In this document: one piece after another, positions 55,763 through 64,000 of the stretch
Position numbering within the stretch: position 1 is the stretch's first letter
Layout of the letters: the number at the start of each line of letters is the position of its first letter
Assembly: GCF_008630915.1 (NCBI RefSeq)
Contig: NZ_CP043909.1
Coordinates: 2,914,001 to 2,978,000 of the forward strand
Origin: Acinetobacter suaedae
GTDB lineage: Bacteria; Pseudomonadota; Gammaproteobacteria; Pseudomonadales; Moraxellaceae
Length of the DNA: 64,000 bases
Direction of reading: 5' to 3'
Program-made: the position numbers and the translations under genes
The notes under the pieces: generated by a model
What the model saw: only the letters and a program-made list of their open reading frames with translations
Database searches by the model: none
Told to the model about the DNA's origin: nothing

Positions 55763-57061
55763 GTGAAGCTTTTATCCGCTAATACCTGTTATGTTCCACA
55801 TGATCTCAGTCAAGTCACTCACTCTAAGGATGAAGTTTCGGCAGAACTTGGAGGGATGAGTCATGCTCAAGTTGATAAAATTTGGACCAGTGTCGAATCA
55901 TTATATCGAACAGGCAACTATCCACTAATTACATTGTGTTTGCGTCGCAAAGGGGAAATTTTAATTAATCGCAGTATAGGCTATGCACAAGGAAACTCAC
56001 CTGACGGCCTAGCTGCTGATGCCAAAATTGGTACGCCTGATACCCCGATCTGCCTATTTTCAGCCTCAAAGATGGTCACTGCTATGCTGATCCATATGCT
56101 GGATGAGCGTGGTGATCTCAATTTACTTGATCCGATTAGTTACTATATTCCTGAATATGGAGTGAATGGCAAACGCCGCGCGACACTATTTCATTTGCTT
56201 TCACACCGCGGTGGTATTCCTCGCGTTGAAGGTGAAGTCACACCAGAACTATTGTTCGATCAAGAAGAAATTTTAAAACGCCTATGTGCAGCCAAACCCG
56301 TTTCTCCTTCGGGTACTCACCTTGCCTATCACGCAGTTACTGCTGGTTATATTTTGGGTGAAATCATTCATCGTGTGACAGGGCAAACTGTACGTGAATT
56401 TTTAGCTGAACAGATCGAAAAACCAATGGGGTTGGACTATTTCAACTATGGTTTAAAACCAGAATATCGTGCTGATGTTGCAATGAACTATGCAACAGGA
56501 ATTCATCCAAGTTTAGGCACAGATCGTTATTTGGAGCACGTACTCGGCGCTGGACTACAGATGGCAGTCGATATTACCAATGATAGCCGTTTCATGGACA
56601 CCATTTGCCCTGCTGGAAATATTTACACCAGTGCAGAGCAAGCAGGACGCTTTTTTGAAATGTTACTGAGTGGTGGAGAGTATCAAGGTAAGCAAATTAT
56701 GAGTGCCAAGACCGTTTTCCGTTCTACGCTACCGACATCAGGAATTAGCATTGATCGCAGTTTACTCGCGCCGATGCGTTATGCACTTGGACCAATGTTA
56801 GGCAGTAACCCGATTGGCTTATTTGGTCCAATGACGGGACAAGCATTCGGTCATATTGGTTTTTCTAACATTTTATGTTGGGCTGATCCTGAGCGTGACA
56901 TCAGTGTGTCATTACTCACGACAGGAAAATCTGTAGTAGGGACACATTTACCCGCCTTAGCCAAAACGCTCTATCAAATCTCAACCAACTGTCCAAAGAT
57001 TCCAAAGGATCAACGTCGCTCATTGTTTGCAACTGATCGTACGGAAAATGATTTGGTGTAG
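55763..57061 (+). CDS. Serine hydrolase of the beta-lactamase/EstB family
   Basis: The gene starts with GTG at 55763 behind a good GAGGGA site. The 432-residue protein has the SxxK catalytic motif in LFSASKMVTAML (about residue 100), a Y-x-x motif in LAYHAVTAGYILGE and FGHIGFSN near the C-terminus in place of the KTG box. There is no signal peptide, so it is likely a cytoplasmic esterase or peptidase rather than a class C beta-lactamase. The substrate is unknown. Confidence 0.87.
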   Translation: MKLLSANTCYVPHDLSQVTHSKDEVSAELGGMSHAQVDKIWTSVESLYRTGNYPLITLCLRRKGEILINRSIGYAQGNSPDGLAADAKIGTPDTPICLFSASKMVTAMLIHMLDERGDLNLLDPISYYIPEYGVNGKRRATLFHLLSHRGGIPRVEGEVTPELLFDQEEILKRLCAAKPVSPSGTHLAYHAVTAGYILGEIIHRVTGQTVREFLAEQIEKPMGLDYFNYGLKPEYRADVAMNYATGIHPSLGTDRYLEHVLGAGLQMAVDITNDSRFMDTICPAGNIYTSAEQAGRFFEMLLSGGEYQGKQIMSAKTVFRSTLPTSGISIDRSLLAPMRYALGPMLGSNPIGLFGPMTGQAFGHIGFSNILCWADPERDISVSLLTTGKSVVGTHLPALAKTLYQISTNCPKIPKDQRRSLFATDRTENDLV

Positions 57062-57082
57062 GCTATAATATTCACACATACA

Positions 57083-57112
57083 AAAAAGCCCAAGTTATAC
57101 TCGGGCTTTTGC
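57083..57112 (+). terminator. Terminator after the serine hydrolase gene
   Basis: AAAAGCCC pairs with GGGCTTTT across a loop of about eleven bases, 22 bp after the stop. The U tract is within the 3' arm. Confidence 0.8.
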
Positions 57113-57512
57113 GCTGAAGTTTTATTATTCTCATTTTAATTTCTTTTTATTATTTATCTTTTTTGTATTCGCGTGCCCTTATACCCTCTGCATGCAACTT
57201 ACACATCATTTTTCTTATTTAACCAAAAAACTCTTCTCTTTATACCGACTATTCTGTCACAATCAATTGTGGAGAAAAATAGCATTTTTCTTATCTACGT
57301 GTAAGCAAAAACGTACGATTCTGTATAACAATTAACTTAATAATTAAAAAAAACTGTCTAACAATGGATTACCACCTAAATTGTTGTTTTTAAGCATTGC
57401 AATCTCATAAAAAATTATTTGTACAAAAACCACACACCATATCATCTGTACTCTTTATGAAGTTTGATAAAAGATATTTTGTTAGATAAATGCATTAAAA
57501 AATGATAGAAAT
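57113..57512. other. AT-rich convergent gap, nothing recognised
   Basis: These 400 bp between the serine hydrolase terminator and the minus-strand structured element are AT-rich, with stop codons in all frames and only weak short inverted repeats such as CACAATCAATTGTG. No gene, repeat or promoter is supported. Confidence 0.5.
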
Positions 57513-57600
57513 AAAAAAGCCCTGTAGTCTCTCCCAAAACTACAAGGCTTAGCGGCTGTAAATTTCCTCTTTTATCACTTACCTCACTGTAAGCCCGCTG
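57513..57600 (-). ncRNA. Structured RNA with terminator; recBCD 3' UTR end or small RNA
   Basis: On the minus strand AGCGG (57599-57595) pairs with CCGCT (57555-57551), enclosing a CTTAC/GTAAG hairpin. A strong terminator stem follows at once (AAGCCTTGTAGT with ACTACAGGGCTT) and ends in six U. The element lies about 160 bp after the recD stop. It may be the 3' end of the recCBD transcript or an independent small RNA; no clear promoter was found between 57600 and 57761. Confidence 0.5.
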
Positions 57601-57761
57601 TCATCACGACATTATTATTATTCTTTTTGCGATTTACCTAACTTTCCATGCTAGGTTCTTTGTGTGTTCATAATCTCAAAATCCAGCCAATTGCTCTAGC
57701 GACAATATCTCGAATCCTTGTAAGCTTTTTCTTACAAAAATGTGAATTCTGAAGAATAAGT

Positions 57762-59474
57762 TTACAATCCTTGAAAATTGATCTTTTGCACTAAACCACT
57801 ACGACGGACTGTATGTACTGTAAGCGCTTGTAACAATGCTTTCCGATCTGCCAACAACGTGACCACTTTTTTAGCACGTGTAACTGCTGTATAAATCAGT
57901 TCCTGACTCAATAATTTTTCCGCAGTTGCATCTAAAACAATCGCAGTATGCGTAAACTCAGAACCTTGAGATTTATGAATGGTTAAAGCAAATGCAGTTT
58001 GCATACTTCTTGGTAAACGATGTGCTGCAATCCATTTATTTAAACTAGGGAAAAACACTTCGAATTGCTGTGGTTGAGTCCGATGTTTAAAACAAATCCC
58101 AATATCACCATTTGAGATCCCAAGCTGATAGTCGTTATACGTCATCATCACGGGACGACCGACATACCATTCTGCAACGGCAATTTGTTTGAGCTGTTGA
58201 TTCAACCATCGCTCAGCATAGTGATTAAGTTGTTCAATACCAAAGGCTCCGTGTTTCACAGCCGCCAAAATTCGATAATCATCAAACACTCGAATCACAT
58301 CTTGAATATATTGCTCTGGTTGCTCTGCATGTAAATAAGCTTTTAATATTTCAACATAATCTTTAAATCCATACATTAATCTCTGCTGATATTGTTCAGT
58401 CTCTATATCCAATTGCTCAGGTAAATATTCCAACTGGATCGCATCAGACATTTCTTTACTCAAGCTCATTTCTTGCAAAGGAGCAGGCTTTACAATCTCC
58501 TGCTCAAGCTGAGTTAAGACCGATTCAGATAAAGCTTGTTGTGACTGAATAAAGCGCGCCAATTGACCAATTTTTGCTTCATCTGAAAAGCGACGACTAT
58601 TTTTCAGTTGTACTCGATTCTCTGCCAACCCCCTGACTTGTTGTAAGTCTGCTAAAACAGACCCAACATCGACGGACGCCAACTGATTGGCATCCCCCAA
58701 CAATATGATTCGACAAGAATCAGGTACAGCTTCAAACAATGCAGTGGCAAGACTTAAATCCAGCATGGATGCTTCATCAACCACAATGACATCATACGGT
58801 AGCGGCTGTTTTGTATTGAATCGTGGAATTTGCCGATTTCCCATCCCCAATAAACGATGCAAGGTCTGTGTCGTTTGATTACGTAACTCATCGGTCACTA
58901 AACCTGATGCAATTAATTTAGAATCGTTAAATGAGTTTTGCAGTGCTTCTTGCATACGCTGTGCAGCTTTCCCTGTGGGTGCAGCCATAGCAATTCGAAT
59001 ATCGGGAATGATTTGGTTTAGTGCAGCAATGATCCGTGCCAAGGTATAAGTTTTACCAGTCCCTGGTCCTCCAGTGATAATACTGAACCACTGCTCAAGT
59101 ACCATGTTCATCGCTGCTTGCTGAAACTCATCATCTAATAAGCTTTGATATTCAGAAACATCGATTGCTTGTGCCATTTGTCGCTTTAATCGACAAATCT
59201 GCTGTGCGAGACGTTGTTCTAGCTGCCAATATCGGTATAATGCCAAGCCCTGCTGATCATAGACGCATGGGGCAACTTGGGTATTTGCGATTTCGCTAGA
59301 AACAACTAAATCGCCTAGAGCATCGAGCTGAAGCAGATCGATATCAATACAACTATCGCCCTGTAAACTGGCTTCAATGAGTTGTTGTAATACTTGCGCT
59401 GCGCTAACTGTTTGAGCAGATTGAGAAAATGGAGGCTGTGCGAGGTAATTGCTCCACATATTCAACCAAGTCAT
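57762..59474 (-). CDS. recD: Exodeoxyribonuclease V subunit alpha RecD
   Basis: The protein has the superfamily 1 helicase Walker A ITGGPGTGKTYTLARI, the VVDEASMLD box, LLGDANQLASV and TIHKSQGSEF near the C-terminus. RecD is the fast 5'-3' motor of RecBCD. The start is placed at 59474 (MTWLNMWSNYLAQPPF, with AGG eight bases upstream), which fits the usual RecD N-terminus; the open frame runs 31 codons further to an ATG at 59567, but that part is a 12-bp repeat (four-residue periodicity) and may be noncoding. Confidence 0.9.
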   Translation of the reverse strand: MTWLNMWSNYLAQPPFSQSAQTVSAAQVLQQLIEASLQGDSCIDIDLLQLDALGDLVVSSEIANTQVAPCVYDQQGLALYRYWQLEQRLAQQICRLKRQMAQAIDVSEYQSLLDDEFQQAAMNMVLEQWFSIITGGPGTGKTYTLARIIAALNQIIPDIRIAMAAPTGKAAQRMQEALQNSFNDSKLIASGLVTDELRNQTTQTLHRLLGMGNRQIPRFNTKQPLPYDVIVVDEASMLDLSLATALFEAVPDSCRIILLGDANQLASVDVGSVLADLQQVRGLAENRVQLKNSRRFSDEAKIGQLARFIQSQQALSESVLTQLEQEIVKPAPLQEMSLSKEMSDAIQLEYLPEQLDIETEQYQQRLMYGFKDYVEILKAYLHAEQPEQYIQDVIRVFDDYRILAAVKHGAFGIEQLNHYAERWLNQQLKQIAVAEWYVGRPVMMTYNDYQLGISNGDIGICFKHRTQPQQFEVFFPSLNKWIAAHRLPRSMQTAFALTIHKSQGSEFTHTAIVLDATAEKLLSQELIYTAVTRAKKVVTLLADRKALLQALTVHTVRRSGLVQKINFQGL

Positions 59475-59499
59475 TTGTTCTGCCTGACCATTACTTAGC

Positions 59500-59568
59500 T
59501 TTTCCACAGAGTTATCCTCAAACTTACCCACACGCTTGTCCACAAGGTTATAAACACACTTATCCACA
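59500..59568 (-). repeat. Six DnaA-box-like 9-mers at exact 12-bp spacing
   Basis: Starting at 59500, 59512, 59524, 59536, 59548 and 59560 are TTTTCCACA, TTATCCTCA, TTACCCACA, TTGTCCACA, TTATAAACA and TTATCCACA. The last is a perfect consensus DnaA box; the others differ by one or two bases, all in one orientation. The array fills the space between the recB stop (59607) and the likely recD start. Confidence 0.75.
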
Positions 59569-59606
59569 TGATAAGCTTTTGTTTAATTTAAATTCAGCCA
59601 CTTTAT

Positions 59607-62600
59607 CTACACCATTTTCCCTAATTTATCCTCAGAGAAATATCCCAATATTGCGTCTAAACGCAAGATAAATTCATCCTCAGGTTTCCAATAGAAATAA
59701 CCTTGATCCGCTTGCCCATTCATGCCTCGCAAATACAAATAAGATGCGCCACCTAAATGCTGATCAATACGATAATTTTGTAATTTCACGCTTAAATAAC
59801 GGTGCAATGCCACCAAATATAAAGCGGCTTGAAGCCAATAACTGGATAAAGACATGCTTTCAGCAATTTGTGTAGATTGATAATCTGCTTGATTCTCACC
59901 CAAATAATTACTCTTATAATCAGCAATATGATATCGCTGTCCATCAAAGTAAACTAAGTCAATTGAACCATTCAAATAACGTGCTGATTTCGCATCAATA
60001 AACTCAGGCATTTGAATGTCATATTCTTCAAATAACTGTTGTACGCGCTGCATCGCTAACACACGATCGGATAACGCCAAGTAAAACGGACACTCTGATA
60101 AATACTGTCCTACGACTAATTGTTGTAATTGAAAACCTTGGTTGAGTGGTGTTTGCAGTACATCTGCTAACCACAACGCAATCCATTGATATAGCTGCTG
60201 TTCAGCATTCTCTTGCTCAGGAAAATGTTGCTGATATTGTTCTAATAATGCGACCCATAAACCTTGATAAGTATTTTTAAAACGGCGGCGAATTTCCTCA
60301 ATCCATGTTTCAGGATGCTGAAAGTCAATCTGCTCAAAAATCTCATGCAGGAAATTTCCTGCCAACGTCCCTTTTGGAAAATATTGTTTAATCCAAGCAA
60401 TCGGTTGTGATACCGCAACACTTTCAACTGTTAAAAGATCAAACTCATCTTCAGCCTGATCAAACTGTTGATCCGCATTCGCTAAGCGATCAAGGCGATT
60501 GGCTTTATGCTTAAGATGCTGTGCCAAATAACTAAAGCTGGTTTTTCCACGCGCGTAAAAGCGCTGCTCAGGTAAGGGTTGGGCGGTTAATAATCGTTGT
60601 TCAGCCCCTTGTTTTGTCTGTAAGGCCTGTGGTCGTTCAAGTACTAAGCTGTCTTCAATACTGTGAATATGTTGAAAAACATCCCCTTGGTTTTTCCAAA
60701 ATGCCAAACCTGATCGTTTATTTTTATCGCCTTTTTCAGGCTCAAATACAGCGTAGACTCGATGACTCGCCCGCGTCAACGCCACATACCATAAACGGTT
60801 TTGTTCAGCTTGTGCCCGTTGTTGATGTTGATCCAACTCAGTTTGTTGTAGAAAGTTTTTATCTGCGATTGCCACAACACGCTGGGTTCGAGTCTGTCCA
60901 GTCTCAGGGATTTGAATTTCAGTGGTGGAGAAATTTAAGGTCTTCTGCATTTCAGAAAATGCTTTGTTCGCGCCAAGTAAAAATACAATTTTAAATTCTA
61001 GTCCTTTGGATTGATGAATAGTCATCAGCTGCACACCCGCTTCACTGGATAGCTTATGCTCCAACTCCCATTCTCGGTCACTTGGGGAATGGAGTTGTTT
61101 TAAATACCAATGATAGAGGTTTTGAATACCTTGTACATGCTCACTGTGCTGACTCAAAATATCAGTGAGATGGCGTAAGTTGACCACTGCCCGTTCATTA
61201 TCTTTACTTTGGGTTGCGACCAATTGCTGCCAAATTTCAAATTGATTTAAACAACGTTGCCATGCCACCAAGAAGCCTTGATTGCGCCACATTTCGCGGA
61301 TGTCATCGAACTGCTGAATATAATGACTCAGCCCTTCTGCACTTTGCTCAAGTGCGACTAGTTGTGACAGATCAAAACCAAATAAACGGCTGAGTAAAGC
61401 ACGCTTCAACTTCGCTTCATCATAAGGATGCAACAATGCGGTGAGTAATGCGCCAACATCTTGCGCGATCTTTGAATCAAACACACTGCGCTTTGATGGA
61501 CGATTGACGCGAATGCCTAATCGCTCTAAAGCATATTGAACTTCATCTAATTGACGATGACTACGTGAAAGAACCGCAATGTCATCTTCACTGATGACTT
61601 GGTGATTGTCTCCATCTAGATATAACTGTTGCAAATGGGCTTGATTGAGTAAGCATTGAATCTTCCAAGCCACTTGGGTTGCTTGTTCATTGCCATCTTG
61701 TAGTTGTAACCAACGCAATGGTGCAGGGTTGAGTTGCCCATTTTCAATCAATGCAGGATGCGGACGTGAACCCGCTTGAATTGGGTCATAAAGTACCTGC
61801 TCACCAAAATCCATTTGCCGTTGAAATAACACATCCACAACTTCAACCAACTCTTTGACTGAACGATGGTTATGAATCAGCTTATATTCACGACCCTGCT
61901 TCGACATAATGTCTTGATAAGCATTTAAAAAGGTCAGCATATCACCACCGCGGAAACCATAAATTGCCTGCTTACGGTCGCCCACCATGATCATGCAGCC
62001 TTTTTGGTAACGTTGTGGATGTCGCCAAATGGTCGCCAACATATCATCCTGATCTTGGTTGGTATCTTGAAACTCATCCACCAAAATCAAAGGATAACGT
62101 GTCTGTACAAATACCGCAAAACGTTGACCTTGCTCACCTTTTAATGCTTCTGACAAAGTTTTGATTTGTTGGGCAAATGTGGTTTCACCCTTTTGCTGTA
62201 ACACTCGCGGTAAACGTTGTTTGACTTCAATACACAAATACGCTTTTAGATACACCTGAAGTTGTTCAAATTGTTGTTGTGTTTCTTTTAAAGAATGGCA
62301 AAGTTTTTGAATGTGTAGAATCGTAGGGTGCTGATAAAAACCATCCGAGACTTCAGCGGGACATTTTTTAAAAATCTTCTGACTGTCGAGCTTGTCTAAA
62401 AATTTAAAAACAGTCTCTCGTGCATCTGAAAAATAACTATCAAAAACCTGTATATTTTGCGGATCTGCGAGCGCTTTTAATAGCTGCGGTAAAGACTCAC
62501 AAAAGAGTTTATTAAAAGCATTGTTACGAAAAGAGGTGCCATTAATATGAGAATAATATGCGCCATCTAAATTAAAATATTCAGCCAAAGCACTGAGGTC

Positions 62601-63320
62601 TATTTGCTGTGCTTGTTGTTGCCACTGTTGTAATTGAGCCAGTTCAATTTCAGGCATGTCAGGTAATTTAAAGTGTGCAGAGCTAAAATTTAAAGAGCTC
62701 TCAACCATCCCGACAAAATGATCCACACTTTTAAGTGCCCCCACACTATAAAGTGCATCAATCACATGTTGGGGTTGTGATTGAATCCATTCTCGTAATA
62801 CATCATGGATCAATTGACGTGTATAAGCTTTCGCATCTTCAGTGATTTGAGCACGTTCGATCTTGCCACTTTCAAACGCAAACTCACGTAATAACTTTTG
62901 GCTAAAGCTATCCAGTGTTCCCACGAACAGCTCATCTAACTGGTCGATCACCAGTTTTAAACGTTCACAGGCATAGGCAATACGCGGAGCAAAAGTTTTA
63001 AGTAAATGCTGCTTTAACGGATCAGATTCTTGCGCTGCACGAGTGTAAATATCACTTTCCAATACCGTATGTAATGGTTCTAAATATTGTTGTACTTCAA
63101 TCAATCGAGCACGGATACGGCTCTTTAACTCCGCGGCGGCAGCGCGGGTAAAGGTCGTGGCAATCACTTGATTAGGTAAATATTTTTCCAAGAAAATGCG
63201 AACCATCAAACTCGATAAAGTATACGTTTTACCAGTTCCAGCCGATGCTTCAATCAGATGCAAACCTTCAAATTGAATATCACAGATGGGTTGATAAGAC
63301 ACAGGAAATTTTGAACTCAT
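59607..63320 (-). CDS. recB: Exodeoxyribonuclease V subunit beta RecB
   Basis: The 1237-residue protein has the UvrD-type Walker A EASAGTGKTYTLSSLMVRI near residue 28, LILVDEFQDTNQDQ, GDRKQAIYGFRGGD, MTIHQSKGLEFKIVFL and YVALTRA, and a C-terminal nuclease domain with GSIDLVYFDGQRYHIADYKSN, the D-x-DYK catalytic block. It unwinds 3'-5' and cuts DNA in the RecBCD complex for break repair. It starts three bases after the recC stop. Confidence 0.96.
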   Translation of the reverse strand: MSSKFPVSYQPICDIQFEGLHLIEASAGTGKTYTLSSLMVRIFLEKYLPNQVIATTFTRAAAAELKSRIRARLIEVQQYLEPLHTVLESDIYTRAAQESDPLKQHLLKTFAPRIAYACERLKLVIDQLDELFVGTLDSFSQKLLREFAFESGKIERAQITEDAKAYTRQLIHDVLREWIQSQPQHVIDALYSVGALKSVDHFVGMVESSLNFSSAHFKLPDMPEIELAQLQQWQQQAQQIDLSALAEYFNLDGAYYSHINGTSFRNNAFNKLFCESLPQLLKALADPQNIQVFDSYFSDARETVFKFLDKLDSQKIFKKCPAEVSDGFYQHPTILHIQKLCHSLKETQQQFEQLQVYLKAYLCIEVKQRLPRVLQQKGETTFAQQIKTLSEALKGEQGQRFAVFVQTRYPLILVDEFQDTNQDQDDMLATIWRHPQRYQKGCMIMVGDRKQAIYGFRGGDMLTFLNAYQDIMSKQGREYKLIHNHRSVKELVEVVDVLFQRQMDFGEQVLYDPIQAGSRPHPALIENGQLNPAPLRWLQLQDGNEQATQVAWKIQCLLNQAHLQQLYLDGDNHQVISEDDIAVLSRSHRQLDEVQYALERLGIRVNRPSKRSVFDSKIAQDVGALLTALLHPYDEAKLKRALLSRLFGFDLSQLVALEQSAEGLSHYIQQFDDIREMWRNQGFLVAWQRCLNQFEIWQQLVATQSKDNERAVVNLRHLTDILSQHSEHVQGIQNLYHWYLKQLHSPSDREWELEHKLSSEAGVQLMTIHQSKGLEFKIVFLLGANKAFSEMQKTLNFSTTEIQIPETGQTRTQRVVAIADKNFLQQTELDQHQQRAQAEQNRLWYVALTRASHRVYAVFEPEKGDKNKRSGLAFWKNQGDVFQHIHSIEDSLVLERPQALQTKQGAEQRLLTAQPLPEQRFYARGKTSFSYLAQHLKHKANRLDRLANADQQFDQAEDEFDLLTVESVAVSQPIAWIKQYFPKGTLAGNFLHEIFEQIDFQHPETWIEEIRRRFKNTYQGLWVALLEQYQQHFPEQENAEQQLYQWIALWLADVLQTPLNQGFQLQQLVVGQYLSECPFYLALSDRVLAMQRVQQLFEEYDIQMPEFIDAKSARYLNGSIDLVYFDGQRYHIADYKSNYLGENQADYQSTQIAESMSLSSYWLQAALYLVALHRYLSVKLQNYRIDQHLGGASYLYLRGMNGQADQGYFYWKPEDEFILRLDAILGYFSEDKLGKMV

Positions 63321-63323
63321 GCC

Positions 63324-64000
63324 TTACTCCACGCGTAAAAATTCAAAAATGGGTTGATACAGCGCATAGCTATAATGATCACAGGCGTATTGCAATAATG
63401 CGCTCGCATCTTGTTCTTGTAGAATAAATTGCCAATCTCGATGCAGTTTACACGCTTCGTTTTGTGTCATATCAAAACCTGAAAAATCACCGGTATCATT
63501 CCAATCTTTCAACACCTGCTTTTGGCTGTCTTCGACTAAAACCTGCTGGCTATCCTGTTCAACCCAATCATAGTGTTTGCCTTTTTCCAGCGGCTTAAGC
63601 AGTAAAGCTGCTGGCAACACCACTGGTTGTTGTTGCCCAGTTTGCCAAAGTTGTAACCATGCTTGTAAATACTGCTGCGCTTGCTGAGCACTTAAACCTT
63701 CGCAAATCACAGTCTGATCGCTAAACACTACGATACGGCGTTTCGAGACTGCTGAATCATGATTCAATATCGCCAACCACAGTAAATATTCCAGCCACAC
63801 TTTAGCGAAGCGTTTAGCACGTGCACTCGATGCATCTAGGCTCACCCAGTCTTGTGTATTTTGTTTTGGGACTACACAACTCATCTGAAGTTGTTTGGAA
63901 ATGCGCCAAACTCGCTGCGTTGTTTCAGTCGGTGCGACTGCATATTGTTGTAGTCGCTCCAACAAACGCTGTTGCTCTAGACAACTTTGTTGCCAAGCAC
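63324..64000 (-). CDS. recC: Exodeoxyribonuclease V subunit gamma RecC (C-terminal part; runs off the window)
   Basis: The frame is open from the stop at 63324 to base 64000, about 225 residues, and continues beyond. The sequence (RAKRFAKVWLEYLLWLAIL, ACDHYSYALYQPIFEFL) fits the end of RecC, which recognises Chi. The gene order recC-recB-recD on one strand supports it. A TTG at 63965 is not a real start. Confidence 0.9.
   Translation of the reverse strand, partial: AWQQSCLEQQRLLERLQQYAVAPTETTQRVWRISKQLQMSCVVPKQNTQDWVSLDASSARAKRFAKVWLEYLLWLAILNHDSAVSKRRIVVFSDQTVICEGLSAQQAQQYLQAWLQLWQTGQQQPVVLPAALLLKPLEKGKHYDWVEQDSQQVLVEDSQKQVLKDWNDTGDFSGFDMTQNEACKLHRDWQFILQEQDASALLQYACDHYSYALYQPIFEFLRVE

Noticed and set aside
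55540..55782. 80-codon open frame upstream of the serine hydrolase
   Set aside because: It overlaps the start of the hydrolase gene and lies in the rpsO promoter region; composition is not protein-like and no family fits.
63324..63965. A separate 213-residue protein starting at TTG 63965
   Set aside because: The frame stays open to the window end and the sequence is the C-terminal part of RecC.

Overview
The window is a contiguous piece of a chromosome from an Acinetobacter (Moraxellaceae). Support comes from gene content and order: rluC next to rne with a very long structured leader, a pqqABCDE-dipeptidase operon in the order known from Acinetobacter calcoaceticus, rpsO-pnp, recC-recB-recD, a corC-lnt pair, and AT-rich intergenic DNA. 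The species cannot be fixed from the sequence alone. No phage, insertion sequence, integrase or CRISPR array was seen; nearly all genes look like core or genus-level genes.

Layout. 1-3000 (minus): a cut glutathione S-transferase, a WYL regulator, a HAD phosphatase and rluC. 3001-7213 (plus): the rne leader and rne. 7344-9612: an acyl-CoA synthetase and two identical tRNA-Lys genes. 9699-14682: hemW, two small-molecule transporters, an ABC1 kinase and a zinc-free ribosomal protein L31 behind a Zur-like operator. 14704-15630 (minus): DUF190-crcB under a fluoride riboswitch. 15750-22986: mixed metabolism and repair genes (hopJ, a Yip1-like membrane protein, a YcaQ-like glycosylase, flavin reductase, GFA enzyme, dicarboxylate/glutamate symporter, flavoprotein, TrmB-like methyltransferase, yacG). 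23001-27327 (minus): PQQ biosynthesis, including the 24-residue PqqA. 27747-35858: an unrecognised 578-residue protein, an MBL hydrolase, hemH, a DUF4062 protein, murI, DUF1285 and ETF-QO.

35937-39503 is the most interesting block. A secreted, Cys-rich repeat peptide (KCG motifs), an MNIO (DUF692) enzyme, its DUF2063 partner, an ECF sigma factor and a zinc-finger anti-sigma form one operon. A DoxX gene is divergent. Two matching ECF-type promoters (TGTAA plus one base, 16-bp spacer, CG, any base, CTAA) face away from each other in the intergenic region. This looks like a self-regulated bufferin/oxazolin-type RiPP system for metal (probably copper) stress.

39573-64000: tusA, corC-lnt, gspG-gspF with an odd pseudopilin leader, priA, a Kef-type antiporter, hslO, cbpA-cbpM, a CorA-type transporter, rpsO-pnp, a serine hydrolase, a 700-bp convergent gap holding a structured element with a terminator, and recD-recB-recC (recC cut by the window end). 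A striking array of six DnaA-box-like 9-mers at an exact 12-bp period sits at the 5' end of recD.

The two RiPP operons (pqq and the bufferin-like one) both carry a stem-loop directly after the precursor gene, which would suit strong precursor and weaker enzyme expression.
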